Shown in pieces: positions 6,519 to 15,047 of a DNA stretch of 64,000 bases (the first letter of the stretch is position 1; each line of letters begins with the position of its first letter). Made by a program: the position numbers and the translations under genes. Under the pieces are notes generated by a model that saw only the letters and a list, made by a program, of their open reading frames with translations, was not told the origin of the DNA and made no database searches. This DNA is from Pseudomonas silesiensis (GTDB lineage Bacteria > Pseudomonadota > Gammaproteobacteria > Pseudomonadales > Pseudomonadaceae), in the NCBI RefSeq assembly GCF_001661075.1, contig NZ_CP014870.1:3802501-3866500 (forward strand). Reading direction: 5' to 3'.

Positions 6519-8732
6519 ATGAAGTCTTCCGTTGCCCTCCATACGGGTGCGCTCAGCGCCCTTGCCTGTGGCGTGAGCCTGCTAGCGCTCATGCCCGCCT
6601 TTGCCCTGGCGGCGGACAGCCCGCTCACCCAGGCGATCAACCGGCTCAACGCCGATACCCGGCAGGAGCGCGAAATCCGCTTGAGCGACCTGGGGATCGA
6701 CGCACCGATCATCCTCGGCTCCACCGACGCCCGACGCGAACTGTACCTGCCGGTGCCCGCCGGTGTGCCACTGACGGATGCCACGCTGAATTTCGACGCC
6801 AGCTACCTCAATGGCGAGGGTGGCCGCAATACGTTGCTGCTGTCGCTGGACGGCTATCCGGTTCGCGCCGAAGGGCTCAGCGAAGCCCAGGGCGATGCCA
6901 GCGCCACTTTGGGCGTGGACAAGAAAGCGCGGGACAGCGGCTCACTGCGCCTGGGCATTGCCTGGTCGTCGATCGTGTCCAGGGTGCTGTGCGAAGACGA
7001 ACGCGCCATCGGCAACGTTCTACGTATCGAGCCCGCCACCCGCCTCAATTACAGCTACGACGCCAGCCAGCTACACGACGTCGGCGCCGCCTGGACAGCG
7101 TTGCCGGGCAAACCGGGGATCATGGTCGCACCGGGCACCCTGTCCGCCGACAGCTATGACGCGGCCTGGCGCCTGGGTGTGGCCCTGGAGCGCATTGGCA
7201 AGCACAGTCGCATCCTGCCCTTCCCTGCCCTGCAAGACAGCGTTGACCTCAACGGCCTGCGCATCCCCGCTGAACTGCTGGCGATTCCGGCGTTCGCCAG
7301 CCTCAACGGCAAAGGCACGCACGTTCTGGCGGAGCCGGCGCAAATCGGCGCGCTATTGATGCTGGGGCAGACACCGAACGTCCAGGCGGACCTGGCCGTC
7401 AACGATCCGCAACTGCTCAAGGCCGTCAATGAGTCACTGGACGCGCTGCAGCGCCAGATCCAGGGCCTCGACGCCTCGGCAGCCACCGCCTTCACGCAAT
7501 GGCGTGAGCGGCATATCAATGCAGGTCTGGCCGCCACCGGAACGGACAATGTGCGCCTGGCATTGCTCGGTACACGACCGGTACTGATGATCGCGCCCCA
7601 GGCCACCGGCAAGGCGCTGGCCCTGTTCAGTTCAGCCTGGAACACCTTGGCCCGCAGCCGCCAATTGACGGTCAGCGAAGCACAGCTGCCGTTGAGCGCC
7701 GACGGTCGCGTGGCCTTGTCGCGCCTGGGCGGCAATCCCGGCGCCATTGACGTATTGGCCAAGTCCGACTGGAGCACCTCGTTCCCCTTGGGCAGTGTGG
7801 CCTATGACGGTCGCCTGCCGGTCAAGGCGGTGATCGATGTGTCTGCCGCACCCGGCGCCTCGGACACCGCGCCGGTGGCCTCGCTGTTCCTCAACGACTA
7901 CCTGATTGGCGCGCAACAGCTGGTGGCCAATGGGGAAAAGCAGCGCATCGAAGCGTCTGTCCCGCGCTACGCCCTGGGCTCGAAGAACGTGTTGCGGGTG
8001 TCGTTCCAGCGCCAGCCGGTCAGCGACCGCTGCCTGGAAACACCCCAGGCGTTCCCGGTCTCGGTGCTGCCAACCAGTCACATCGTGCTGGAAAAAACCG
8101 CCCTGGATAACGACTTCTCCGGCATGGCCGCGCGCTTTGCCATGGACGCGCAGATCCTCGTGCCACAAGCCTATCTCGAGCATCCGGCGAGCAGCTTGCC
8201 ACAAGTGATCTCGGTGGCTGATGCCGCCGGCGTTTCGCCGCTGCGGGCACAGCTGAACGTCAGTGCCGACCCCAAGGCGTCGGTCGCGCCGGACAAGGCC
8301 TTCCTTGCCTTCGAGCTGCCGATCAAGGACAGCAAGGAATCGGTGCAGGTCGATGAGCAGGGTCGCCTGCGCATCAATCACAAGGATCAGGTGCTGCTAG
8401 ACGTGCATCCCCTCAACCACCTGGCCTCGTTGCAAGTGGTGATTGCCGGCGGCCAGCACGGCCTGGTCTACCGCGCCCTGGGCGCCGACGCACCGCGCTT
8501 CGCCCGGCAGATTCTGCTGACCCGCGGCGACGTGGCCATCCTCGGTGACAAGGGTGCACTGACCACCTTCAACACTCAGGACCCGAGCGGCAGCCAACTG
8601 ATCGACAACGAAGAACCCAAGGGGCTGGACGCCTGGCGCAAACCGTCGTGGCTGTGGCTGATTCCCGGCGGCATCCTGTTGGTCCTCATCCTGTTGCTGG
8701 CCGGCCGTAACGCCCGTCGCAATCGCCAGTAA
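6519..8732 (+). CDS. BcsB-like periplasmic subunit of polysaccharide synthase
   Basis: 737 residues: Sec signal peptide (cleavage near ALAADS, residue 32), a large periplasmic part with BcsB-like features (IILGSTDARRELYLPVPAG with jelly-roll repeats, VSRVLCEDERAIGNVL, VLRVSFQRQPVSDRCLE), and a single C-terminal transmembrane helix (WLWLIPGGILLVLILLLAG) followed by a basic tail. BcsB anchors to the cellulose synthase BcsA and guides the emerging glycan. Here the gene lies between wecB and the NfrB-like synthase (12-base gap), so it is probably the periplasmic partner of NfrB. No BcsA, BcsC or BcsZ is present. Its pairing with NfrB is inference; the E. coli NGR pathway has no described BcsB. 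Confidence 0.8.
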   Translation: MKSSVALHTGALSALACGVSLLALMPAFALAADSPLTQAINRLNADTRQEREIRLSDLGIDAPIILGSTDARRELYLPVPAGVPLTDATLNFDASYLNGEGGRNTLLLSLDGYPVRAEGLSEAQGDASATLGVDKKARDSGSLRLGIAWSSIVSRVLCEDERAIGNVLRIEPATRLNYSYDASQLHDVGAAWTALPGKPGIMVAPGTLSADSYDAAWRLGVALERIGKHSRILPFPALQDSVDLNGLRIPAELLAIPAFASLNGKGTHVLAEPAQIGALLMLGQTPNVQADLAVNDPQLLKAVNESLDALQRQIQGLDASAATAFTQWRERHINAGLAATGTDNVRLALLGTRPVLMIAPQATGKALALFSSAWNTLARSRQLTVSEAQLPLSADGRVALSRLGGNPGAIDVLAKSDWSTSFPLGSVAYDGRLPVKAVIDVSAAPGASDTAPVASLFLNDYLIGAQQLVANGEKQRIEASVPRYALGSKNVLRVSFQRQPVSDRCLETPQAFPVSVLPTSHIVLEKTALDNDFSGMAARFAMDAQILVPQAYLEHPASSLPQVISVADAAGVSPLRAQLNVSADPKASVAPDKAFLAFELPIKDSKESVQVDEQGRLRINHKDQVLLDVHPLNHLASLQVVIAGGQHGLVYRALGADAPRFARQILLTRGDVAILGDKGALTTFNTQDPSGSQLIDNEEPKGLDAWRKPSWLWLIPGGILLVLILLLAGRNARRNRQ

Positions 8733-8744
8733 CGGAAACCTTCG

Positions 8745-10859
8745 ATGACCTCGCTTTATTGGCCCTATTGGCTGGCCCACTACTACAGCTTCCTGGAGAT
8801 CTCGACCATTGTGGTCGCGGTGCTGATCCTGATCTCCGGCCTGGACGATCTGTTCATCGACCTGTGGTACTGGTCGCGCCGCCTGTTCCGCAAACTCACC
8901 GCGGAGCGCAAATACCGGCCGCTGACGGCCGAGCAGTTGCTGGCGCGGGATGAACAGCCCCTGGCGATCATGGTCCCGGCCTGGCTGGAATATGACGTGA
9001 TCGCACCGATGATCGAGAACATGGTGTCGACCCTGGATTACCAGAACTATGTGGTCTTCGTCGGCACCTACATCAACGACCAGCGCACCATCGATGAAGT
9101 GGAACGCATGCGCCGGCGCTACAAGCAGCTGCACCGGGTGGAAGTGCCGCACGCCGGCCCGACCTGCAAGGCCGACTGCCTGAATTGGGTGATCCAGGCC
9201 ATCTTCCTCCATGAGCAAACCCATGGCATGACCTTCGCCGGCGTGGTGATGCACGACAGCGAAGACGTGCTGCACCCGATGGAACTGCGCCTGTTCAACT
9301 ATTTGCTGCCACGCAAGGACATGATCCAGCTGCCGGTGGTGTCACTGGAACGCAACTGGTACGAGTGGGTGGCCGGCACCTACATGGACGAATTCGCCGA
9401 ATGGCACGGCAAGGATCTGGTGGTGCGTGAAAGCATGACCGATACCGTGCCATCGGCCGGTGTCGGCACCTGTTTCTCCCATCGAGCCCTGCGCGTGCTG
9501 GCCGGGAAAAACCGGAACCAGCCATTCAACACCGACAGTCTGACCGAGGACTACGACGTCGGCGCGCGCCTGGCCAAGGTCGGCATGAACGCGATCTTCG
9601 TGCAGTTCCCGGTGCAGTTTCGGGTGTTGCGCAAATCATGGTTCCGCAAGCCTTACGAATCGACCCTGAAAATGCCGTTGTGCGTGCGCGAATTGTTCCC
9701 GGACACCTTCCGCACCGCGTTCCGCCAGAAAGCGCGCTGGACCCTGGGCATCGGGTTGCAAGGCTGGGAGCAAATGGGCTGGAGCGGCTCGCTGGCCAAC
9801 CGGTATCTGCTGTTTCGTGACCGCAAAGGCCTGGTGACGGCGTTCGTCAGCATCATCGCCTATGTCATCCTGGCGCAGTTGCTGGGCCTGATCATCCTGC
9901 GCCAGAGCGGCCTGTGGGACGTGAGTTTCCCGACGCCCTTCGAAAGCAATGGTTTTATCGCGTACTTGCTGCTCGCCAACGGTATCGCCCTGGCCTGGCG
10001 GATCGCGCACCGCTGCTATTTCACCACCGTGCTGTACGGCTGGCAGCATGGCTTGCTGTCCATCCCGCGGATGGTCGTGGGCAATTTCGTCAACTTCATG
10101 GCAGCGTCCCGTGCCTGGCGCATGTTCCTGGTCGGCAAGGTGCTCAACCGCAAGCTGGTCTGGGACAAGACCATGCACGACTTCCCGTCCACCGATCTGG
10201 TCGCAGCCGCACCGCGCAAGCTGGGCAGTGTGTTGCTGTCCTGGCAGGCGATCAACGACACCGACCTGCAAAGCGCCCTGGCGGAACAGAAAACCCGGCA
10301 CATGCCGTTGGGGCGGATTCTGCTCAGCAACGGTTGGCTGGACGACGAAACCCTGGCCGAAGCCATCGCCTTCCAGAACGACTTGCCGCGGGTGTTCGAC
10401 GTAGCGGCCAAGGCACGGGACTCGACGCTGAAGCTGGACGATGAATTCGCCCTGCGCTGGCGCGTGGTGCCGCTGGGCTTGAATGCCCAGGGCCGTGCGC
10501 AAGTGGCCGTGGCCAACCCGTTGCCGGCCGAAGGTCTGCGACAGGTCAGCGATGAGTTGGGCAGCGTGCCGGTGCAGCTGATTGCCCGGGAAAGCGAAAT
10601 CGTCGCGCGATTGCGTCATCTGAAAGTGCGCGAAGGCCAGTCGGTTCCCGACGCCGGGGCACCACTGCTGGGCGACCTGCTGATCGAAATGGGCCTGATG
10701 GATCGCGACGTGTTCAGCCGCGCCATGCTGCAGTACCGCCCGCAATATCACGGCCGCATCGGCGACTACCTGGTCGACAGCGGCGTGCTGCCTCGCGCCA
10801 CCATCGAAAAGGCCGTCGCGCGTCAGCACAGCCACTATCCCGAGGAGCTTCCGGCATGA
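8745..10859 (+). CDS. nfrB: NfrB-like polysaccharide synthase with tandem MshEN c-di-GMP-binding regions
   Basis: 704 residues. An N-terminal transmembrane helix is followed by a GT2 glycosyltransferase domain with D171/D174 in MHDSEDVLH, TEDYD at 267-271 (catalytic Asp) and the processive-synthase motif QKARW (QxxRW) at 328-332, then further membrane helices. The C-terminus has MshEN-type motifs: 24-residue units starting at K492 and P521 with a 5-residue spacer, and a second pair starting near L641 and R671. MshEN regions bind c-di-GMP; in E. coli NfrB this activates synthesis of a ManNAc glycan used by phage N4. The ATG of nfrA overlaps the stop (ATGA). Should polymerise UDP-ManNAc from WecB at the inner membrane. 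Confidence 0.9.
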   Translation: MTSLYWPYWLAHYYSFLEISTIVVAVLILISGLDDLFIDLWYWSRRLFRKLTAERKYRPLTAEQLLARDEQPLAIMVPAWLEYDVIAPMIENMVSTLDYQNYVVFVGTYINDQRTIDEVERMRRRYKQLHRVEVPHAGPTCKADCLNWVIQAIFLHEQTHGMTFAGVVMHDSEDVLHPMELRLFNYLLPRKDMIQLPVVSLERNWYEWVAGTYMDEFAEWHGKDLVVRESMTDTVPSAGVGTCFSHRALRVLAGKNRNQPFNTDSLTEDYDVGARLAKVGMNAIFVQFPVQFRVLRKSWFRKPYESTLKMPLCVRELFPDTFRTAFRQKARWTLGIGLQGWEQMGWSGSLANRYLLFRDRKGLVTAFVSIIAYVILAQLLGLIILRQSGLWDVSFPTPFESNGFIAYLLLANGIALAWRIAHRCYFTTVLYGWQHGLLSIPRMVVGNFVNFMAASRAWRMFLVGKVLNRKLVWDKTMHDFPSTDLVAAAPRKLGSVLLSWQAINDTDLQSALAEQKTRHMPLGRILLSNGWLDDETLAEAIAFQNDLPRVFDVAAKARDSTLKLDDEFALRWRVVPLGLNAQGRAQVAVANPLPAEGLRQVSDELGSVPVQLIARESEIVARLRHLKVREGQSVPDAGAPLLGDLLIEMGLMDRDVFSRAMLQYRPQYHGRIGDYLVDSGVLPRATIEKAVARQHSHYPEELPA

Positions 10860-13399
10860 ACCGCCCTTTCCTGACCCTCATGGCCACGGGGCTGAGCCTG
10901 ATGCCCGGGTTGGTTCATGGCGAAACGCTGCCGTTGCCGTTGACCGGGCCGGCCTATGTGGCCGCCAACGAAGCGTACAGCGCCTACGAGCGCAAAGATT
11001 ACGACCTGGCCATCGCCAAGGCCCGCGAAGCATTGCGCCAGCGGGCAGATATCACCCGTTTGAACACGCTGATCGGGCTGGCACAGCGTGACAAGGACTT
11101 GCGTGATCATCCCAAACGCTATCCGCAGTCCCGCCAGGCCCCGGGCTTCAGTGCAGCGGCCCGGGCCTTCAAGGCCTATGATCGCGATAACTTCGGCCTC
11201 GCTGCCCAGGCAGCCCGCCAAGCCATTGCACAGGCACCCGGGCGCATGGATTACCGGTTGCTGTTGATCGAATCCTTGCAGCGCCAACCCGATCTGCTGG
11301 CAGCGGATCAAGCCACCACCCAGGCCTTGGCCGTGTTCCCGGACGACGATATGTTGTTGATGCGCCGCGAGGCGATCCGTCGTCAATTGGCGGCACCGCT
11401 GGCCGTTCAGGGCTATCGCGCCCTGGAACTGGGCCAGGTGTCACTGGCCGTGGACCAGGCCAGGAAAGCCGTGGCCTGGGCACCGGAAATCGGCGCCAAT
11501 CAGCAACTGCTGATCAGTGCCCTGCTCGCCGCCAGGGACTATCCCGGCGCCGAACAGGCCGCGTCGGGGGCATTGGCCCGGGACGATGGCGAAATCGCGC
11601 CATGGATTCTGCGCAGCTATGCCCTTGATCGTCAGGGCAAAATCCAGGCGGCCGAGGCAGACCTGAATCAGGCACTGGCCATCGATGGCCTGCTGGAGGC
11701 GGAAGTCCGCGACCTGCGTTTCTTCGCCGCCGACGCCGCACTGGCCCATGGCGAGCCACAACAGGCGCTCAAGCATCTGCAGCCACTGGCCGACGATGAC
11801 AGCGGCGAAGTGGCCCGTCGGCGAACCGCCGCGCGAATGGCGCTGCGACAGAAAAACCATGGTCTGGACACTGTCGCCGATTTTCCGGCACCCGCCTTGA
11901 ATTGTCAGGAAACCGCCTTCGGCCTGGTGTGCGATATCTGGCCGGGCAACCAGCGCGACGGCGGCACCGACATGGCCGGCCAGGCGTACGCGTCCCTGGC
12001 CCGCAAGGACGCTGCGACCGCGGTGGCCCTGGCGAATCAAGCCATCGCCCGCGCGCCGCGTAATCCGGCGTACCGGCGCCTGCTGGTCAGCGCCCTGAGC
12101 GAGCAGAAACGCGTGCCTGAAGCCATCGCAGCGGCCAGCGAAGGCCTCAGGATCACCGGCGATGACGCCCGGCTGCTGGCCCAGCGCGGCCGCCTGCGTC
12201 AACGATCCGGTGACGATGCCGGGGCACGCCAGGACTTCACCCGGGCCTTGGCCTTGGGCAGCCTGCCCGCTTACGAAGAAGCCAGTCTGTACGCCGCCAT
12301 CGGCCAACGCCGTACCGCGCGCGAACGGCTGCAACAAGCGCGGGACACCGGCGAACTGGAGTCCATGAGCGCGCTGCAGATCGCTTATCTGTCGGTCCAG
12401 GCCGGCGACGATGACGCGGCCCACGGGTCGTTTCGCAAGGCCGACGCCGATACCCGGCTCACGCCGACGGCAACCCAGGACGCCGCCTACACCGCCATGC
12501 GGGTCAATGACGATGAGCAAGCCGTCAGCTACTTCAAGCGCGTGATCGACGCACAAGGTACCGGTGACCTCGAGATGCCCGCGCAGCAGCTGTTCGACAC
12601 CCGTCGCGCAGTGGCCGATGTGTCGCGCACCTGGGGCCTGACCAACACCACCAGTTATCGGGGCAACAGTTCCAGCAGCGGCCTGAGTTCAGCCCCGACC
12701 AGCGGCAGCAACAGCAATGACAACCTGCAGAACAGCACCGAATTGTCCTGGCGTCCCCTGGGCTATCGCAACGCACGTTTTGTCGAACTCTACGGACGTA
12801 TCACCGACACCCTGTGGAGCAAGAACAGCGATTCGGACACCGGTCTGGACGCCCTGCAAGGCGCCGTGGGTGTCAGGGTCAAACCCTTCACGGCGCTGAA
12901 CGTAATGGCCGCCGTCGAGCGCACATTCCCCCTGGGATCGTCGGACGTCGATGGCGACTGGCTGGTGCGCCTGGGCTATGGCTCCAGCGTCGGCACCGAC
13001 CTGCGGGTGGATACCTCCAGCTGGTGGACTTCGCAGTTGTTTGCCGAGGCCGGTCATTACATCAATGACTCGCGCGATTACTTCAACAGCGAATGGCAGG
13101 TGGGCCGCAGTTATGCCATCGGCGGCACGGGTTCGCGCTGGGTGAGCTTCCCCCATGTCGTGGCCGCGTTTGACTACGACTCCAAAATGCACAGCGAGAC
13201 CACAGCGGACGGCAGTACCGACACATCATCCGGCAAGGCTGGAGGCCTCGGGATCGGCAACAACGTGCGTTACTGGTTCCGCGAAGACACCTACAACGCC
13301 CCCCGCTCCTATGTGGACTTTTCCCTGCAGTACCGTGTGAAAGTGCTGGGCGATGAGCGCGCCAAAGGCGTGTTCGCGCGCCTGACTTACTCCTATTGA
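10856..13399 (+). CDS. nfrA: NfrA-like outer-membrane polysaccharide exporter
   Basis: 847 residues: Sec signal (cleavage near VHGET, about residue 23), a long alpha-helical TPR-rich periplasmic part (about 35-560) and a C-terminal beta-barrel matching the NfrA C-terminal domain, ending in the aromatic LTYSY expected for BAM-dependent insertion. NfrA is the outer-membrane receptor of phage N4 and the export port of the NGR glycan; E. coli NfrA is somewhat longer (about 990). A low-complexity Ser/Gly/Asn linker (about residues 600-625) precedes the barrel. The start overlaps the nfrB stop by 4 bases. It combines scaffold and pore in one chain, as BcsC and PgaA do. Confidence 0.87.
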   Translation: MNRPFLTLMATGLSLMPGLVHGETLPLPLTGPAYVAANEAYSAYERKDYDLAIAKAREALRQRADITRLNTLIGLAQRDKDLRDHPKRYPQSRQAPGFSAAARAFKAYDRDNFGLAAQAARQAIAQAPGRMDYRLLLIESLQRQPDLLAADQATTQALAVFPDDDMLLMRREAIRRQLAAPLAVQGYRALELGQVSLAVDQARKAVAWAPEIGANQQLLISALLAARDYPGAEQAASGALARDDGEIAPWILRSYALDRQGKIQAAEADLNQALAIDGLLEAEVRDLRFFAADAALAHGEPQQALKHLQPLADDDSGEVARRRTAARMALRQKNHGLDTVADFPAPALNCQETAFGLVCDIWPGNQRDGGTDMAGQAYASLARKDAATAVALANQAIARAPRNPAYRRLLVSALSEQKRVPEAIAAASEGLRITGDDARLLAQRGRLRQRSGDDAGARQDFTRALALGSLPAYEEASLYAAIGQRRTARERLQQARDTGELESMSALQIAYLSVQAGDDDAAHGSFRKADADTRLTPTATQDAAYTAMRVNDDEQAVSYFKRVIDAQGTGDLEMPAQQLFDTRRAVADVSRTWGLTNTTSYRGNSSSSGLSSAPTSGSNSNDNLQNSTELSWRPLGYRNARFVELYGRITDTLWSKNSDSDTGLDALQGAVGVRVKPFTALNVMAAVERTFPLGSSDVDGDWLVRLGYGSSVGTDLRVDTSSWWTSQLFAEAGHYINDSRDYFNSEWQVGRSYAIGGTGSRWVSFPHVVAAFDYDSKMHSETTADGSTDTSSGKAGGLGIGNNVRYWFREDTYNAPRSYVDFSLQYRVKVLGDERAKGVFARLTYSY

Positions 13400-13407
13400 G
13401 GACTGAC

Positions 13408-14061
13408 ATGAACGTTAGCGTTTTTTTGTGGCTGGGTCTTGGCCTGGTCTCGACAGGGGCACAAGCCGCCCCTGAAATTGCCCGGCTGTACGCGCCCACA
13501 CTGCCCGAAGGTTCCGCCTGGGTACGGGTGGTCAATCCCGCCGATACTTCCATGCAGGTCCGGGTAGGCCAAGGCGCGACCCTGGCCCTTTCCGCCCAGG
13601 CCGACGTGGCCAGCCCGTTCCAGGTCGTGGACTCGCAACAGCCGATTGACGTCACCGTCAATGGTCGCGAGATCAAAGGCCTGACCGCACCGAAAGGCGC
13701 CTGGGTTACGCTGATTCTCGACAGCAACCCGGCACGGGCCCCACGGCTGGTCATCGATCCGCCACTACGCGGTAAAGACCTGCGCGCCGAACTCAACTTT
13801 TATAACTTGAGCAGCGGCTGTGAACAGGCCGAGATCCAGCTGGCCAATGGCGCCCCGGTATTCAAGCAGGTGCCGTTCAACGGACAAGCCCAGCGCACGA
13901 TCAACCCGGTGCAGGCGACCTTGGTTGCCAGCTGCAACCAGCACCGCAGCCTGCCGATGAAACTGGCGCCCTTCAAGGCCGGTGATCGCTATAGCCTGTT
14001 CCTGATCGGTTCCCCTCAGGCGCCACGTTTGATTGGCCTTGTCGACCAGGCTGCGCCATGA
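13408..14061 (+). CDS. AlgF-like periplasmic O-acetylation protein
   Basis: 217 residues from ATG 13408, preferred because GAGGA lies 5 bases upstream. Signal peptide (about residues 1-20, ending GAQAAP), then two beta-sandwich-like halves resembling AlgF: ARLYAPTLPEGSAWVRVVNP, a FQVV...VTVNGREIKG stretch, LVIDPPLRGKDLRAELNFYN and REINPV-like TINPVQATLV. AlgF takes part in alginate O-acetylation with AlgI and AlgJ; WssG does so for acetylated cellulose. It lies between nfrA and an AlgJ/X-like gene, so the exported glycan is probably O-acetylated. No AlgI-type MBOAT is in the window. Confidence 0.75.
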   Translation: MNVSVFLWLGLGLVSTGAQAAPEIARLYAPTLPEGSAWVRVVNPADTSMQVRVGQGATLALSAQADVASPFQVVDSQQPIDVTVNGREIKGLTAPKGAWVTLILDSNPARAPRLVIDPPLRGKDLRAELNFYNLSSGCEQAEIQLANGAPVFKQVPFNGQAQRTINPVQATLVASCNQHRSLPMKLAPFKAGDRYSLFLIGSPQAPRLIGLVDQAAP

Positions 14062-15047
14062 TCCGCTCATTCGAACCGCTGCGCTTTATCCATCGCTCGT
14101 CGTTTCCCGGCATCGTCGCCGGCCTGCTGCTAGGCTTGTCGGGCACCGGCGTGCAAGCGGCATCGGCGGTGATCACCGGTGATGGCGGCTGGCTGTTCCC
14201 GGCCTGGGAAAGCCTGAGCAAGGTCGATAACCCCGGCACCACCCGCAACGTTGCGCTGGTGAAACAACTTCAGCAGCAACTTGCGCGCCAACACATCGGG
14301 TTAATCGTGTTGGTGGTGCCGATGAAGGCACCGTTTTATGCCCGGCGCCTGCCCGCCGGTCAGCCTTTGAGCGCCGCCGTCATGCAGCGCTATGACCACT
14401 TGCAGGTTGACCTGACCCAAGCGGGCCTGACCACGCTGAACATCAAGCCGATTCTGCAACGGACCGAGCAAGGCCAGCAGACGGCGTTTTACCGCGCCGA
14501 TTATCACTGGACCGCCTGGAGTGCCGAAAACACCGCCGACGCCACGGCGCAACTGATCTCGCAGCGATATGGCCTGTCGGGTGAAACCGGCGGCGGCGCG
14601 GCGCTGGGCGAGTGGTTCGACCGACGCGCGTTCGGTGACCTGGCGAGCAACTTCCTGCCGGCGATCAAGCGCAAAGCCATTGGTCGCGATATCTACACCG
14701 TTCGCCATCAGGCAGAGAAAGACCTGCTGATCGACGACGTGCCAGCCCCGGTCCAAGTGATCGGCAACAGTTTTGTCCAGCCGTACCTGGGTTTTACCCA
14801 GAAGCTGTCCAACGCTCTGGACCGACCCGTCGCACTGACCTGGAACCCCGGCGATGTCGGCCCGTGGGCTACGCTGCTGCAATACCTGGAGTCGCCGGAT
14901 TTTGCGCAACACAAGCCGCAAGTCATCGTCTGGCAATTCAATGAAGGCCAGTTCCACCTAGGTCCTGATGCAGCCGCCAACTGGAATGCAAAAGGCGTCA
15001 TCCCGCCGGGCCAATGGCATCAGCGCATCGAGAAGGCACTGCAGTGA
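14058..15047 (+). CDS. AlgJ/AlgX-like SGNH acetyltransferase
   Basis: 329 residues with an N-terminal signal or anchor (about 18-36) and an SGNH-hydrolase-like domain of the AlgJ/AlgX/WssI group. Catalytic candidates are D148 and H150 in ADYHWTAW (the DxHW signature) and S238 in IGNSFVQPY. Such enzymes move acetyl groups onto polymer hydroxyls in the periplasm. The start overlaps the AlgF-like gene (ATGA) and the end overlaps the next gene (GTGA). Together with the AlgF-like protein this gives an acetylation module, but the inner-membrane acetyl donor (AlgI) must be encoded elsewhere. Confidence 0.8.
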   Translation: MIRSFEPLRFIHRSSFPGIVAGLLLGLSGTGVQAASAVITGDGGWLFPAWESLSKVDNPGTTRNVALVKQLQQQLARQHIGLIVLVVPMKAPFYARRLPAGQPLSAAVMQRYDHLQVDLTQAGLTTLNIKPILQRTEQGQQTAFYRADYHWTAWSAENTADATAQLISQRYGLSGETGGGAALGEWFDRRAFGDLASNFLPAIKRKAIGRDIYTVRHQAEKDLLIDDVPAPVQVIGNSFVQPYLGFTQKLSNALDRPVALTWNPGDVGPWATLLQYLESPDFAQHKPQVIVWQFNEGQFHLGPDAAANWNAKGVIPPGQWHQRIEKALQ

